Assembly: GCA_024710005.1 (NCBI GenBank)
Contig: JANJVQ010000034.1
Coordinates: forward strand, 99,846 to 163,845
Origin: Paludibacter sp.
GTDB lineage: Bacteria; Bacteroidota; Bacteroidia; Bacteroidales; Paludibacteraceae
Length of the DNA: 64,000 nt
Direction of reading: 5' to 3'
Part shown: piece by piece, positions 1 to 11,209 of the stretch
How positions within the stretch are numbered: position 1 is the first letter of the stretch
Layout: each line of letters starts with the position of its first letter
Position numbers and translations under genes: made by a program
The notes under the pieces: model-generated
What the model was told of the DNA's origin: nothing
The model's database searches: none
The model's input: the letters and a program-made list of their open reading frames with translations, nothing else

Positions 1-9
1 GATTTAACT

Positions 10-558
10 GTGTCTGAGACAAACAACTTAAAATGGTACGTATTACGTGCCTTTAGTGGAAAAGAAAGCAAAGTAAAGGAATATATAGATGCTGAAATCA
101 AAAATTCCGATCTTGGTCAGTTTGTTTCTCAGGTGGTAATTCCTACTGAAAAGAAAATAATTATTCGTAACGGAAAGCATATCACGAAAGAGATTAATCT
201 CATGCCGGGATATGTGTTGATAGAGGCGAATCTCGTTGGAGAAGTTGCTCACCGTATCCGTCAGATTCCAAATGTTTTCGGATTTTTAGAGGAAAAAAAC
301 AACGTTCCCACTCCGGTACGCAGTGCCGAAGTAAACAGAATTCTCGGGGTTGTGGATGAAATGCAGGAAAGCGAAGCTGACTTGCTGACTCCTTATCTCA
401 AGGATGAGAGCGTAAAAGTTATTTCCGGTCCGTTCAATGGTTTCACGGGTATCATCGAGGAAGTCAACACCGAGAAGAAAAAACTCAAAGTTATGGTTTT
501 GGTGTTCGGTCGGAAAACTCCGCTTGAACTTGCTTTCAATCAGGTAGAACGGGAATAG
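10..558 (+). CDS. nusG: Transcription antitermination/termination factor NusG
   Basis: NusG binds RNA polymerase through its N-terminal NGN domain and links it to the ribosome or to Rho. The 182-aa product begins with the NGN pattern KWYVLRAFSGKE (about residues 8-19) and ends in a KOW domain (about residues 130-180, VKVISGPFNGFTGIIEE). The start used is GTG at base 10; too little sequence lies upstream to see a ribosome binding site or an earlier start. It sits directly before rplK, the usual nusG-rplKAJL-rpoBC order, which separates it from the specialised NusG paralogues that head capsule operons in Bacteroidales. The function is secure; only the exact start is open. Confidence 0.95.
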   Translation: MSETNNLKWYVLRAFSGKESKVKEYIDAEIKNSDLGQFVSQVVIPTEKKIIIRNGKHITKEINLMPGYVLIEANLVGEVAHRIRQIPNVFGFLEEKNNVPTPVRSAEVNRILGVVDEMQESEADLLTPYLKDESVKVISGPFNGFTGIIEEVNTEKKKLKVMVLVFGRKTPLELAFNQVERE

Positions 559-609
559 TCGGTTCGTTACAAACCGGTTTTTCCATTTAATCTTCAAAAA
601 ATAACAATT

Positions 610-1053
610 ATGGCTAAAGAGATTGCTGGACTTATTAAATTACAGATTAAAGGAGGTGCGGCAAACCCATCTCCCCCGGTAGGACCTGCTTTGGGTGCTA
701 AAGGGATCAACATTATGGAGTTTTGCAAACAATTTAATGCCAGAACCCAGGATAAGGCCGGTAAGGTTTTACCTGTTGTTATCACCTATTACACAGACAA
801 ATCATTTGACTTTATTGTTAAAACTCCTCCCGTTGCTATCCAGTTACTGGAAGTGGCAAAGGTAAAAGGAGGTTCGGCTGAGCCTAACCGTAAAAAGGTG
901 GCTGAAATTACCTGGGATCAGGTAAAACAAATTGCCGAAGACAAAATGGTCGATTTGAATTGTTTTGAGTTAGACGCTGCCATGAAAATGGTAGCCGGTA
1001 CAGCGAGAAGTATGGGCATTACCGTAAAAGGTAGTTTTCCTGGTAATAATTAA
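610..1053 (+). CDS. rplK: 50S ribosomal protein L11
   Basis: L11 forms the GTPase-associated centre of the large subunit with 23S rRNA and the L10-L12 stalk. The 147-aa product has the usual length and the family hallmark near residues 8-35 ([20 protein letters not shown]), plus the C-terminal rRNA-binding half ending in [11 protein letters not shown]. It starts at ATG 51 bases after nusG and 14 bases before rplA, so it is probably cotranscribed with both. Confidence 0.97.
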   Translation: MAKEIAGLIKLQIKGGAANPSPPVGPALGAKGINIMEFCKQFNARTQDKAGKVLPVVITYYTDKSFDFIVKTPPVAIQLLEVAKVKGGSAEPNRKKVAEITWDQVKQIAEDKMVDLNCFELDAAMKMVAGTARSMGITVKGSFPGNN

Positions 1054-1067
1054 TAAAGACTTCAATA

Positions 1068-1763
1068 ATGAGTAAACTGACAAAAAATCAAAAGTTGGCT
1101 AACGCAAAAGTTGAAGCGGGAAAAGCCTATACACTAAAGGAAGCAGCTGAATTGGTTAAAGAAATTACTACAACTAAATTCGATGCTTCAGTAGATATTG
1201 ATGTACGCTTAGGTGTTGACCCACGTAAAGCCAACCAGATGGTACGCGGCGTAGTGTCGTTACCAAACGGAACCGGTAAACAAGTAAGGGTTCTTGCATT
1301 ATGTACACCCGATCAGGAAGCAGCGGCTAAAGAAGCCGGAGCTGACTTTGTCGGCCTCGATGAATATATCGAAAAAATAAAAGGCGGTTGGACTGATGTT
1401 GATGTGATCATCACGATGCCTGCCATCATGGGTAAATTAGGTGCGCTGGGTCGCGTGCTCGGTCCGCGTGGATTGATGCCGAACCCTAAAAGCGGTACCG
1501 TTACCAATGACGTTGCAGGTGCAGTTAAAGAGGTAAAACAAGGTAAAATCGACTTCAAGGTTGATAAAGCCGGTATCGTTCATACATCTATCGGTAAAGT
1601 GTCTTTCACTTCTGAAATGATTGTTGAAAACGCCAAAGAATTTATCTCTACATTGATGAAACTGAAACCGACAGCAGCCAAAGGTACTTATGTGAAGAGC
1701 ATTTATCTTTCGAGCACAATGAGTCTGGGTATTAAAATTGACCCAAAATCAGTTGAAGAATAA
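1068..1763 (+). CDS. rplA: 50S ribosomal protein L1
   Basis: L1 forms the mobile stalk at the E site and in many bacteria represses its own operon by binding its mRNA. The 231-aa product carries the family signature around residues 120-150 ([20 protein letters not shown]) and the usual two-domain layout. It lies 14 bases after rplK and 12 bases before rplJ. No separate L1-binding leader was identified in the short 5' gap. Confidence 0.97.
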   Translation: MSKLTKNQKLANAKVEAGKAYTLKEAAELVKEITTTKFDASVDIDVRLGVDPRKANQMVRGVVSLPNGTGKQVRVLALCTPDQEAAAKEAGADFVGLDEYIEKIKGGWTDVDVIITMPAIMGKLGALGRVLGPRGLMPNPKSGTVTNDVAGAVKEVKQGKIDFKVDKAGIVHTSIGKVSFTSEMIVENAKEFISTLMKLKPTAAKGTYVKSIYLSSTMSLGIKIDPKSVEE

Positions 1764-1775
1764 AATTAAAAGTTT

Positions 1776-2297
1776 ATGAAAAAGGAAGATAAAAGCGCAG
1801 TTATAAAACAACTTGAATCAACGATTCAATCATATGCACATTTCTATCTGGCCGACATCGGCGGATTGAATGCTGAAGAGACCGGTAAGTTACGCAGAAC
1901 ATGCTACAAACAGGATGTAAAACTCATGGTGGTTAAAAACACCCTGCTTAGAAAAGCATTGGAAAATACAGGAACTGATTTCAGTGAACTGTTTGGAACC
2001 CTGAAAGGTGAAACATCCCTGATGCTTTCCAATAGTGGCAATGCTCCTGCTAAACTTATCAAGGAATTCAGCAAAACAAGTAAAACAAAAAAACCTGTTT
2101 TGAAAGCTGCTTATGTTGAAGAATCATTCTATATTGGTGAAAACCAGTTGGAAACATTGATTTCAATCAAGAGCAAAAACGAACTTATCGGCGAAATCAT
2201 CGGATTGTTGCAATCGCCTGCTAAGAACGTTGTGTCCGCACTCCAATCAGGAGGAACTACTATTCACGGCGTGTTGAAAACATTGTCGGAAAGATAA
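1776..2297 (+). CDS. rplJ: 50S ribosomal protein L10
   Basis: L10 anchors the L7/L12 dimers to the ribosome. The 173-aa product shows the N-terminal L10 fold (KSAVIKQLESTIQSYAHFYL) with the conserved LRRTCYKQ and KNTLLRKALE stretches, and a C-terminal helix that would carry L12 dimers. It follows rplA by 12 bases and precedes rplL by 44 bases. The large gap that holds the L10-L12 autoregulatory leader in E. coli is absent here, so any such control would have to lie elsewhere. Confidence 0.95.
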   Translation: MKKEDKSAVIKQLESTIQSYAHFYLADIGGLNAEETGKLRRTCYKQDVKLMVVKNTLLRKALENTGTDFSELFGTLKGETSLMLSNSGNAPAKLIKEFSKTSKTKKPVLKAAYVEESFYIGENQLETLISIKSKNELIGEIIGLLQSPAKNVVSALQSGGTTIHGVLKTLSER

Positions 2298-2341
2298 TTT
2301 CAGAATAAAAAACAAAAATAAAATCTATAAAAATTAAGACA

Positions 2342-2719
2342 ATGGCAGATTTGAAAGCTTTTGCAGAACAATTAGTTAACTTGACCGTTAAAGAAGTAAA
2401 TGAGTTAGCTCAAATTTTGAAAGACGAATATGGTATCGAACCCGCTGCTGCAGCCGTTGCTGTTGCTGCTGGTCCTGCTGCAGCTGCTGCTGAGGTAGTG
2501 GAAGAAAAAAATTCTTTCGATGTAATTTTGAAAAGCGCGGGTGCTAATAAATTGGCAATCGTTAAATTAGTGAAAGAACTTACCGGTCTGGGTTTGAAAG
2601 AAGCTAAAGACCTTGTAGACGCAGCTCCTTCTGCAATCAAAGAAGGTGTTACAAAAGACGAAGCAGATGCCCTGAACAAAGCGTTGACTGAAGGCGGAGC
2701 TGAAGTAGAACTTAAGTAA
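2342..2719 (+). CDS. rplL: 50S ribosomal protein L7/L12
   Basis: L7/L12 is the multicopy stalk protein that recruits translational GTPases. The 125-aa product has an N-terminal dimerisation helix (about 1-33), an alanine-rich hinge (about 34-52), and a C-terminal domain with the conserved [24 protein letters not shown] stretch (here [20 protein letters not shown]). It is followed by a strong hairpin before rpoB (separate entry). Confidence 0.97.
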   Translation: MADLKAFAEQLVNLTVKEVNELAQILKDEYGIEPAAAAVAVAAGPAAAAAEVVEEKNSFDVILKSAGANKLAIVKLVKELTGLGLKEAKDLVDAAPSAIKEGVTKDEADALNKALTEGGAEVELK

Positions 2720-2749
2720 AAATAAAAGTTGCCTGATAATCAGGATTAT

Positions 2750-2788
2750 GGTTTAGATTCCCTCGTTAAGGGGGATTCTAAACCTTTT
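2750..2788 (+). promoter_or_regulatory. Hairpin in the rplL-rpoB gap, candidate attenuator
   Basis: GGTTTAGA (2750-2757) pairs perfectly with TCTAAACC (2777-2784). After one mismatch an inner stem of about six pairs closes a five-base loop at 2765-2769. A short run TTTT follows at 2785-2788. In E. coli the rplL-rpoB gap holds a partial terminator and an RNase III site that lower rpoBC expression relative to the ribosomal proteins. The position and fold here suggest an analogous device; the short U-run favours partial termination or processing over full stopping. Confidence 0.6.
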
Positions 2789-2868
2789 CATGTCTATATT
2801 AATATCGAACTCATTTCCGTGGGTTCACCACAGTTAAGTTCACCGCATCAACAATAAACTCTTTGAAA

Positions 2869-5800
2869 ATGTCTTCATCAAATAAAGATCAGAGAATCAA
2901 TTTTGCTTCCATAAAAAACCAGTTTGATTATCCCGACTTTCTGGAAGTTCAATTAAAATCTTTTCATGACTTTTTTCAGATGGATACTTCCCCTGAAAAA
3001 AGGAAAACCGAAGGTCTGTATAAGGTTTTCATGGAAAACTTTCCAATTGCAGATACCCGAAACAACTTTATCCTTGAGTTCCTCGATTACTATGTTGACC
3101 CTCCCAGGTACAGCATCGAGGAATGTATCGAAAGGGGCTTAACTTATTCCATTCCTTTAAAGGCTAAATTAAAGCTGTACTGTACCGACCCGGATCATGA
3201 GGATTTTGATACGGTTATTCAGGATGTTTACCTGGGACCTATTCCTTACATGACTCCCAAAGGTACTTTTGTTATTAACGGTGCCGAACGTGTGATTGTT
3301 TCGCAGTTACACCGTTCTCCGGGTGTGTTCTTCGGTCAGAGTATGCATGCCAACGGTACAAAACTGTACTCGGCGCGTATCATTCCTTTCCGTGGCTCCT
3401 GGATCGAGTTTGCAACCGACATCAACAATGTGATGTATGCATACATCGACCGTAAAAAGAAATTACCGGTAACCACGCTCCTGCGTGCTATCGGATTCGA
3501 AAGCGATAAAGATATTCTCGAGATATTCAATCTTGCTGAAGAAATTAAAGTAAGTAAGGCCAGCCTGAAAAAGGCAGTCGGTCAGAAACTTGCCGCCCGT
3601 GTATTGAAAAGCTGGGTAGAGGACTTTGTGGATGAGGATACCGGTGAGGTGGTAAGTATCGAACGTAACGAGGTTGTAATCGACAGGGAAACTGTTCTTG
3701 AGAATAAACACATTGATGATATTCTGGAGTCGGGAACTCAGACAATTCTGTTACACAGGGGTGATGCCAATCAGAATGATTATGCCATCATTTACAATAC
3801 CCTTCAGAAAGACCCGAGTAACTCGGAAAAAGAAGCAGTCGTGTACATTTACCGTCAGTTGCGTAACGCTGTTCCTGCTGATGACTCTACTGCACGCGAG
3901 GTTATCAACAACCTGTTCTTCTCTGAAAAACGTTACGATTTAGGGGATGTAGGCCGTTTCCGTATCAACCGTAAACTCAATCTGTCGATTAATCCCGACG
4001 TTAAAGTGTTGACGAAGGAAGACATCATCGAAATCATCAAATACCTTATCGAGTTGATTAACTCGAAAGCTGAGGTGGATGATATCGACCACTTGAGTAA
4101 CCGTCGTGTTCGTACAGTTGGTGAACAAATGTACAACCAGTTTGGTGTCGGACTTTCCCGTATGGCCCGTACCATCCGCGAGAGAATGAACGTGCGCGAT
4201 AACGAGGTGTTTACACCCATCGACCTGATCAACGCGAAGAGCATTTCTTCGGTTATCAACTCATTCTTCGGAACGAATGCCTTGTCGCAGTTCATGGATC
4301 AGCAGAACCCGCTGGCTGAGATTACACACAAACGTCGTATGTCGGCGCTCGGTCCCGGTGGTTTGTCACGTGAACGTGCCGGTTTCGAGGTTCGTGACGT
4401 ACACTATACACACTATGGTCGTCTCTGTCCGATTGAAACCCCTGAAGGTCCGAACATCGGTTTGATTTCTTCTTTGTGTATCTACGCGAAGATTAACGAT
4501 TTAGGATTTATTGAAACGCCCTATCGTACGGTTAGCAACGCAGTTGTTGATACCAGTGCGAACGGTATCAAATATTATACAGCTGAAGAGGAAGAAGACC
4601 TCGTGGTAGCACAGGGTAATGCCCCGTTGAATGACGACGGTACATTTATCCGTACAAAGGTTAAATCTCGTTTAGGCGCTGATTTCCCTGTGGTTGCTCC
4701 TGATCAGGTACACCTGATGGACGTTTCCCCGTCGCAGATTGCCTCCATCGCGGCAGCATTGATTCCTTTCCTTGAACATGATGATGCCAACCGTGCGTTG
4801 ATGGGATCGAACATGATGCGCCAGGCTGTGCCGCTGTTGCGTTGCGATGCTCCGATCGTGGGCACCGGAATCGAAGGTCAGTTGATCCGCGATTCCCGTA
4901 CGCAAATTACAGCTGAAGGGCATGGCGAAGTGGTTTATACGGATGCCGACTGTATCAAAATTAAATATGACAGAACCGAAGAAGAAGAATTTATCAGCTT
5001 CGAATCGGCTGTAAAAGAATATAAATTACCGAAATTCCAGAAAACAAACCAAAATACAACCATCGACCTACGTTCATTGGTACGCAAGGGAGACCGGGTT
5101 GAGCCGGGTATGATCCTGACTGAAGGATATTCAACCCAGCAAGGTGAACTGGCAATCGGTAAGAACCTGAAAGTGGCATTCATGCCGTGGAAGGGTTACA
5201 ACTTCGAGGATGCGATTGTAATTAACGAAAGACTCGTACGCGACGATGTATTTACATCCATTCACGTGGTAGAACAGTTGCTCGAAGTGCGTGAAACCAA
5301 AAGAGGCGTGGAAGAGTTTACTGCTGATATTCCGAATGTCAGTGAAGAGGCTACCCGCGACCTGGATGAAAATGGTATCATTCGCATTGGCGCCCGCATT
5401 GAGCCCGGTGATATCATCATCGGTAAAATCACACCAAAAGGGGAGTCAGATCCTTCTCCGGAAGAAAAACTGCTCAGGGCTATCTTCGGTGATAAAGCCG
5501 GAGATGTTAAAGATGCGTCACTCAAAGCTACCCCGTCATTGTCGGGTGTGGTAATCGGTAAACGTCTGTTCTCGAAAGCACAGAAAAACAGGAAGTCGAA
5601 ATTGGCTGATAAAGCCGTGTTGCCCCGTTTGGATGAAGAGTTCGAAGCACAGGCCAATGTGTTGAGAAATACGCTGATCGAGAAATTGCTGGTGTTAACC
5701 GCCGACAAACCTTCGGCTGGTGTAAAAGATTTTCTGGGTACAGATTTAATCTCCAGAAACAGCAAATTCACGGAAGAAAGATTGCGTGAAATTGATTACT

Positions 5801-6681
5801 CAACAGTACAGTTAAGTAAATGGACACAGGACGCGCAGAAAAATGAGTTGATCAGACAACTTATTCTGAACTACCTGAAAAAATACAAAGAACTGGATGC
5901 GCAGATTAAGCGTCAGAAGTTCAATATCACCATCGGTGATGAATTGCCAACCGGTATTGTACAGGTAGCAAAGGTTTATATTGCCAAAAAACGTAAAATC
6001 CGTGTAGGTGATAAAATGGCCGGTCGTCACGGTAACAAGGGTATTGTGTCGCGTATCGTTCGTCAGGAAGATATGCCTTTCCTTGCCGACGGAACGCCTG
6101 TTGATATTGTATTGAACCCACTGGGTGTGCCTTCCCGTATGAACTTAGGACAGATTTTCGAAACTGTACTGGGTTGGGCAGGAAAAGAACTGGGTGTTCG
6201 TTTTGCAACGCCTATTTTTGATGGTGCAAACCTGGAGGACCTGAATCAGTGGACAGAAAAGGCCGGTGTACCTCAATATGGTAAAACATTCCTGTATGAT
6301 GGTGGAACCGGTGAACGCTTCGACCAGACAGCAACGGTAGGTATTATTTATATGCTGAAGTTGGGTCACATGGTTGAAGATAAAATGCATGCCCGTTCAA
6401 TCGGTCCGTACTCGTTGATTACGCAACAGCCGCTTGGAGGTAAAGCTCAGTTCGGTGGACAGCGTTTCGGGGAAATGGAGGTTTGGGCGCTCGAAGCATT
6501 CGGTGCAGCTCATATCCTGCAGGAAATCCTGACCGTGAAATCGGATGACGTGCTGGGTCGTGCCCGTACTTATGAAGCAATCGTTAAAGGTGAACCAATG
6601 CCGGCTCCCGGTATTCCGGAATCACTCAATGTATTGCTGCATGAACTGAGAGGTCTCGGTCTGAGTGTCAATCTGGAATAG
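2869..6681 (+). CDS. rpoB: DNA-directed RNA polymerase subunit beta
   Basis: This is the beta subunit, forming one side of the catalytic cleft and the rifampicin pocket. I place the start at ATG 2869 ([14 protein letters not shown]), giving 1270 aa; an upstream TTG in frame at 2863 is less likely. Conserved blocks appear in order: the lobe and protrusion regions, the rifampicin region ([19 protein letters not shown] and [15 protein letters not shown]), the switch and flap segments ([15 protein letters not shown]), and the C-terminal clamp ([20 protein letters not shown]). It lies 149 bases after rplL with an intervening hairpin and 107 bases before rpoC. Confidence 0.98.
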   Translation: MSSSNKDQRINFASIKNQFDYPDFLEVQLKSFHDFFQMDTSPEKRKTEGLYKVFMENFPIADTRNNFILEFLDYYVDPPRYSIEECIERGLTYSIPLKAKLKLYCTDPDHEDFDTVIQDVYLGPIPYMTPKGTFVINGAERVIVSQLHRSPGVFFGQSMHANGTKLYSARIIPFRGSWIEFATDINNVMYAYIDRKKKLPVTTLLRAIGFESDKDILEIFNLAEEIKVSKASLKKAVGQKLAARVLKSWVEDFVDEDTGEVVSIERNEVVIDRETVLENKHIDDILESGTQTILLHRGDANQNDYAIIYNTLQKDPSNSEKEAVVYIYRQLRNAVPADDSTAREVINNLFFSEKRYDLGDVGRFRINRKLNLSINPDVKVLTKEDIIEIIKYLIELINSKAEVDDIDHLSNRRVRTVGEQMYNQFGVGLSRMARTIRERMNVRDNEVFTPIDLINAKSISSVINSFFGTNALSQFMDQQNPLAEITHKRRMSALGPGGLSRERAGFEVRDVHYTHYGRLCPIETPEGPNIGLISSLCIYAKINDLGFIETPYRTVSNAVVDTSANGIKYYTAEEEEDLVVAQGNAPLNDDGTFIRTKVKSRLGADFPVVAPDQVHLMDVSPSQIASIAAALIPFLEHDDANRALMGSNMMRQAVPLLRCDAPIVGTGIEGQLIRDSRTQITAEGHGEVVYTDADCIKIKYDRTEEEEFISFESAVKEYKLPKFQKTNQNTTIDLRSLVRKGDRVEPGMILTEGYSTQQGELAIGKNLKVAFMPWKGYNFEDAIVINERLVRDDVFTSIHVVEQLLEVRETKRGVEEFTADIPNVSEEATRDLDENGIIRIGARIEPGDIIIGKITPKGESDPSPEEKLLRAIFGDKAGDVKDASLKATPSLSGVVIGKRLFSKAQKNRKSKLADKAVLPRLDEEFEAQANVLRNTLIEKLLVLTADKPSAGVKDFLGTDLISRNSKFTEERLREIDYSTVQLSKWTQDAQKNELIRQLILNYLKKYKELDAQIKRQKFNITIGDELPTGIVQVAKVYIAKKRKIRVGDKMAGRHGNKGIVSRIVRQEDMPFLADGTPVDIVLNPLGVPSRMNLGQIFETVLGWAGKELGVRFATPIFDGANLEDLNQWTEKAGVPQYGKTFLYDGGTGERFDQTATVGIIYMLKLGHMVEDKMHARSIGPYSLITQQPLGGKAQFGGQRFGEMEVWALEAFGAAHILQEILTVKSDDVLGRARTYEAIVKGEPMPAPGIPESLNVLLHELRGLGLSVNLE

Positions 6682-6693
6682 ACCTTCCCTTAA

Positions 6694-6712
6694 CCCCTCT
6701 CCAATAGAGGGG
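6694..6712 (+). promoter_or_regulatory. Short hairpin between rpoB and rpoC
   Basis: CCCCTCT (6694-6700) pairs with AGAGGGG (6706-6712) around the loop CCAAT. No U-run follows directly; the nearest T-rich stretch begins about twelve bases later. It is too weak for a convincing terminator. It may be an mRNA processing or stability element, or one of the C/G-rich repeats that occur between genes in this phylum. Confidence 0.35.
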
Positions 6713-6788
6713 GAAATAGAGGTGTCTTTTTGATTTTTCATGTAAATTGTCCATTGTCAATTTATTAAATTGTAAATAAAAAAAAGTT

Positions 6789-9700
6789 ATGGCTTTTAAA
6801 ACTGATAATAAAACAAAGAGTAATTTTAATAAAATTTCTATCGGATTAGCATCTCCCGAAGAAATTCTAAAATTATCAAGCGGTGAGGTACTCAAACCTG
6901 AAACCATCAACTACCGAACTTATAAGCCTGAACGTGACGGTTTGTTCTGCGAGCGCATTTTTGGTCCGACAAAAGATTTTGAATGTCATTGTGGAAAATA
7001 CAAACGCATCCGTTATAAAGGGATTGTCTGCGACCGTTGTGGTGTTGAGGTTACCGAGAAGAAAGTCCGTCGCGAACGCGTTGGTCACATTCAATTGGTA
7101 GTTCCTGTTGCGCATATCTGGTATTTCCGTTCGTTACCCAACAAGATTGGTTATCTGCTCGGCATGCCAACCAAAAAGTTAGATGCAATCATCTATTACG
7201 AGAAATATGTGATTATTCAGGCCGGAGCTGCTGATAACGGTGAAAACATCGTTAATGGCGAGCTGATATCAGAAGAAGAATACTTAGATATCATGGAAGC
7301 GCTTCCACGTGAAAATCAAATGCTGGAAGATACCGACCCGAATAAGTTCATTGCTAAAATGGGTGCGGACGCAATCTATGATATGCTGATGCGTCTTGAT
7401 TTGGATGAGTTGTCTTATGACTTGCGCCACAAAGCCGGTAACGATACATCACAACAACGTAAAAATGAGGCCCTGAAACGCCTGCAGATTGTGGAGTCGT
7501 TCCGTGCTTCAAAACAAAGAAATAAACCGGAATGGATGATTGTAAAAATCGTACCGGTTATTCCACCGGAATTGCGTCCGTTGGTTCCGCTTGATGGTGG
7601 TCGTTTTGCAACTTCCGACCTGAATGACCTGTATCGTCGTGTGATTATCCGTAACAACCGTCTGAAACGATTAATCGAAATCAAAGCGCCGGAAGTAATT
7701 CTGCGTAATGAAAAACGTATGTTGCAGGAAGCCGTTGACTCCCTGTTCGATAACAGTCGTAAGTCAAGCGCTGTTAAAACTGACGCCAACCGTCCGCTGA
7801 AATCACTTTCTGATTCATTGAAAGGTAAACAGGGTCGTTTCCGTCAGAACCTGCTTGGTAAACGTGTTGACTACTCAGCCCGTTCGGTTATCGTCGTAGG
7901 TCCTGAATTGAAAATGCATGAATGCGGTCTGCCAAAAGACATGGCTGCCGAACTTTATAAACCCTTCGTAATCCGCAAGCTCATCGAGCGCGGAATCGTG
8001 AAAACGGTGAAGTCGGCGAAAAAAATCGTGGACCGCAAAGACCCGGTAATCTGGGATATATTAGAGTACGTGATGAAAGGACATCCCGTATTACTAAACC
8101 GTGCTCCGACACTTCACCGACTTGGTATCCAGGCTTTCCAGCCTAAGATGATTGAAGGTAAAGCGATCCAGTTACACCCACTGTCCTGTACGGCTTTCAA
8201 CGCCGACTTCGACGGTGACCAGATGGCAGTGCATTTGCCACTCGGTAACGAAGCGGTTCTCGAAGCTCAAATGCTGATGCTCGCATCACACAATATCCTA
8301 AACCCTGCCAACGGTGCGCCTATCACAGTTCCTTCACAGGACATGGTGCTTGGGTTGTATTACATCACCAAACCGCGTCAGGGAGCTAAAGGTGAAGGAT
8401 TGATTTTCTATTCTGCTGAAGAGGCTGAAATAGCATATAACGAAAAGAAGGTTGCTTTACACGCCTGGATCAAGGTTCGTATTCACGATGTAGATGAACA
8501 GGGTGATTTCGTTCAAAAGATTATCGAAACAACAGTAGGTCGTATTTTATTCAACAAATGTGTGCCTATTGAAGTAGGTTATATCAATGAACTGCTTTCT
8601 AAAAAGTCTCTGCGTGATATCATCGGTAATGTAATTGAAGTTTGCGGAGTTTCCCGTACTGCTCAGTTCCTTGACGATATCAAAGACCTGGGTTACAGCA
8701 TGGCTTTCAAAGGAGGTTTATCTTTCAACCTGAATGATGTTATTATTCCGGCAGAAAAAGAAGAACTGGTGAAAGAAGGTAATGCCGAAGTAGAAGAAAT
8801 TATGAATCTTTACAACATGGGATTCATTACCAACAACGAACGTTACAACCAGATTATTGATACCTGGACACATGTGAACTCGAAACTGTCGAATATCCTG
8901 ATGAAACAGCTTGCAAGCGATAATCAGGGTTTCAACTCGGTTTACATGATGCTTGATTCAGGTGCCCGTGGTTCTAAAGAGCAGATTCGTCAGCTTTCCG
9001 GTATGCGTGGTTTGATGGCAAAACCCCAGAAATCAGGTGCCGAAGGCGGTCAGATTATTGAAAACCCGATTTTGTCGAACTTTAAAGAAGGTCTGTCGGT
9101 ATTGGAGTACTTTATCTCTACCCACGGTGCCCGTAAAGGTTTGGCGGATACGGCTCTGAAAACGGCTGATGCCGGTTACCTGACCCGTCGTTTGGTTGAC
9201 GTATCGCAGGATGTGATTATCACCGAAGACGATTGCGGAACGCTGCGCGGTTTGGTGGCAACAGAAATGAAAAATAACGAGGAGGTTATTTCTTCCTTGT
9301 ATGAAAGAATATTGGGTCGTGTTTCTGTACACGACATCTATCATCCGCTTACCGGTGAACTTATTGTTGAATCGGGAGAGCAGATTACAGAGCCGTTGGC
9401 TAAGAAAATTCAGGAATCACCTATCGAAAGGGTTGAAATCAGGTCAGTGCTTACCTGCGAATCAAAAAAAGGTGTTTGTGCTAAATGTTACGGACGTAAC
9501 TTAGCCACCGGAAAGATGGTTCACATGGGAGAAGCTGTCGGGGTTATCGCTGCCCAGTCAATCGGTGAACCGGGTACTCAGCTGACACTGCGTACATTCC
9601 ACGTCGGTGGTATCGCATCCAACATTGCAGCAGAATCGAAGATTGCCCTTCGTTATGATGGGCGTCTTGAATTTGATGAGTTGCGTACGGTGGATGTGAA

Positions 9701-11078
9701 GGATGAAAAGGACAATGTTTATCAGGTGGTGGTTAGCCGTCTGGCCGAAATGCGTGTGATCGATACGAACACAGGTATTACGCTGACAACCCAGAACATC
9801 CCTTACGGTTCAAAATTGTATGCAAAACAGGGTGATAATGCAACGAAAGGGCAGGTTATTTGCGAATGGGACCCGTTCAATGCCGTGATCATTTCTGAGA
9901 TTGAAGGTAAAATCGAATTCGAAGATGTGATTGATAACGTGACTTTCAAAACCGATGTCGACGAGGCAACCGGTTTACGTGAAAAGATCATCATCGAATC
10001 GAAAGATAGAAATAAAGTGCCAAGTGCGCACATCCTGGATAAGAACGGAGAAGTACTTCGTACCTACAACCTTCCCGTAGGCGCTCACTTAGTGCTTGAG
10101 AACGGTGATGCCATCAAAGCAGGACAGATGCTCGTTAAGATTCCGCGTGCAGTTGGTAAAACCGGTGACATCACGGGTGGTCTTCCACGTGTAACAGAAT
10201 TGTTCGAAGCCCGTAACCCATCGAATCCGGCTGTTGTAGCCGAAATTGACGGAGAAGTAAACTTCGGAAAAATCAAGCGTGGTAACCGTGAGTTGAGTGT
10301 GACATCCAAATCAGGAGAGGTGAAGAAGTACATGATTCCGCTTTCAAAACAGATTTTGGTGCAGGAAAATGACTTCGTACGTGCCGGAACCCCGTTGTCC
10401 GACGGAGCCATCACACCAACGGATATCTTGATGATTAAGGGTCCGACTGCCGTTCAGGATTATATCGTGAACGAAGTACAGGACGTATATCGTCTTCAGG
10501 GTGTGAAAATCAACGACAAACATTTCGAGGTAATCGTACGTCAGATGATGCGCAAGGTCGAAATCCTGGAGCAGGGTGATACCCGCTTCCTCGAAAAACA
10601 AATCGTTGATAAGAACGAGTTCATGGAAGAAAACGACCGCATCTGGGGCAAGAAAGTAATTGTTGATCCGGGTGATTCAGCAACACTGAAACCAGGTCAG
10701 ATCATTACACCACGTAAATTGCGTGACGAAAACAGTGCGCTCAAGCGTCGTGACCTTCGTCTGGTAGAAACCCGTGATGCAGTTCCTGCAACATCCAACC
10801 AGATTCTGCAAGGGATTACACGTGCTGCGCTGCAAACAAGCAGTTTCATGTCGGCTGCTTCCTTCCAGGAAACAACCAAGGTGCTCAACGATGCTGCTAT
10901 CAACGGCAAGGTTGACCGTCTCGAAGGTTTGAAGGAAAACGTGATTTGTGGTCACCTTATTCCTGCCGGTACCGGTCAGCGTGAAATCGAAAAGGTCGTG
11001 GTTTACTCGAGAGATGAATACGACAAAAAGGTTGACGCCAGAAAGAATGTGCTGGATATGGAAGCCAACGAACAATAA
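6789..11078 (+). CDS. rpoC: DNA-directed RNA polymerase subunit beta'
   Basis: This is the beta' subunit that carries the catalytic magnesium. The 1429-aa product has the N-terminal zinc ribbon (C66, C68, C81, C84), the absolutely conserved magnesium-binding NADFDGDQ motif (D473, D475, D477), the bridge-helix and trigger-loop region with the second zinc cluster ([14 protein letters not shown]) and [19 protein letters not shown], and a C-terminal region ending near [19 protein letters not shown]. It starts at ATG 6789 and ends just before a strong terminator, which closes the nusG-to-rpoC block. Confidence 0.98.
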   Translation: MAFKTDNKTKSNFNKISIGLASPEEILKLSSGEVLKPETINYRTYKPERDGLFCERIFGPTKDFECHCGKYKRIRYKGIVCDRCGVEVTEKKVRRERVGHIQLVVPVAHIWYFRSLPNKIGYLLGMPTKKLDAIIYYEKYVIIQAGAADNGENIVNGELISEEEYLDIMEALPRENQMLEDTDPNKFIAKMGADAIYDMLMRLDLDELSYDLRHKAGNDTSQQRKNEALKRLQIVESFRASKQRNKPEWMIVKIVPVIPPELRPLVPLDGGRFATSDLNDLYRRVIIRNNRLKRLIEIKAPEVILRNEKRMLQEAVDSLFDNSRKSSAVKTDANRPLKSLSDSLKGKQGRFRQNLLGKRVDYSARSVIVVGPELKMHECGLPKDMAAELYKPFVIRKLIERGIVKTVKSAKKIVDRKDPVIWDILEYVMKGHPVLLNRAPTLHRLGIQAFQPKMIEGKAIQLHPLSCTAFNADFDGDQMAVHLPLGNEAVLEAQMLMLASHNILNPANGAPITVPSQDMVLGLYYITKPRQGAKGEGLIFYSAEEAEIAYNEKKVALHAWIKVRIHDVDEQGDFVQKIIETTVGRILFNKCVPIEVGYINELLSKKSLRDIIGNVIEVCGVSRTAQFLDDIKDLGYSMAFKGGLSFNLNDVIIPAEKEELVKEGNAEVEEIMNLYNMGFITNNERYNQIIDTWTHVNSKLSNILMKQLASDNQGFNSVYMMLDSGARGSKEQIRQLSGMRGLMAKPQKSGAEGGQIIENPILSNFKEGLSVLEYFISTHGARKGLADTALKTADAGYLTRRLVDVSQDVIITEDDCGTLRGLVATEMKNNEEVISSLYERILGRVSVHDIYHPLTGELIVESGEQITEPLAKKIQESPIERVEIRSVLTCESKKGVCAKCYGRNLATGKMVHMGEAVGVIAAQSIGEPGTQLTLRTFHVGGIASNIAAESKIALRYDGRLEFDELRTVDVKDEKDNVYQVVVSRLAEMRVIDTNTGITLTTQNIPYGSKLYAKQGDNATKGQVICEWDPFNAVIISEIEGKIEFEDVIDNVTFKTDVDEATGLREKIIIESKDRNKVPSAHILDKNGEVLRTYNLPVGAHLVLENGDAIKAGQMLVKIPRAVGKTGDITGGLPRVTELFEARNPSNPAVVAEIDGEVNFGKIKRGNRELSVTSKSGEVKKYMIPLSKQILVQENDFVRAGTPLSDGAITPTDILMIKGPTAVQDYIVNEVQDVYRLQGVKINDKHFEVIVRQMMRKVEILEQGDTRFLEKQIVDKNEFMEENDRIWGKKVIVDPGDSATLKPGQIITPRKLRDENSALKRRDLRLVETRDAVPATSNQILQGITRAALQTSSFMSAASFQETTKVLNDAAINGKVDRLEGLKENVICGHLIPAGTGQREIEKVVVYSRDEYDKKVDARKNVLDMEANEQ

Positions 11079-11100
11079 ACATTTTGTCAGATAAATTAAA

Positions 11101-11131
11101 CGGGATAGCTGAAAAAGCTATCCCGTTTTTT
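11101..11131 (+). terminator. Rho-independent terminator after rpoC
   Basis: A perfect 10-bp stem, CGGGATAGCT (11101-11110) with AGCTATCCCG (11116-11125), closes the loop GAAAA and is followed by six T (11126-11131). It lies 22 bases after the rpoC stop and has all the classic parts of an intrinsic terminator. Confidence 0.93.
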
Positions 11132-11160
11132 GTCGCAACAAAATAATCTCACTATCTTAG
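11129..11160 (+). promoter_or_regulatory. Candidate promoter of the GDP-mannose gene
   Basis: TTTG (11129-11132), 20 bases, then TATCTTAG (11153-11160) matches the Bacteroidetes primary promoter pattern TTTG/TAnnTTTG with one mismatch in the second box. The upstream box overlaps the U-run of the rpoC terminator, so the two units are packed tightly. Seen by pattern only. Confidence 0.45.
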
Positions 11161-11209
11161 TGCTTTCAAATAAATGAAGTTTTAAGCAGATAAATTAACT
11201 CAATATATC

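Noticed and set aside
10..558. Specialised UpxY-type antiterminator of a capsule operon
   Set aside because: The gene is followed by rplK, rplA, rplJ, rplL, rpoB and rpoC, the place of housekeeping nusG.
6694..6735. Full terminator between rpoB and rpoC
   Set aside because: Seven-base stem with no adjacent T-run; rpoC must be cotranscribed with rpoB.
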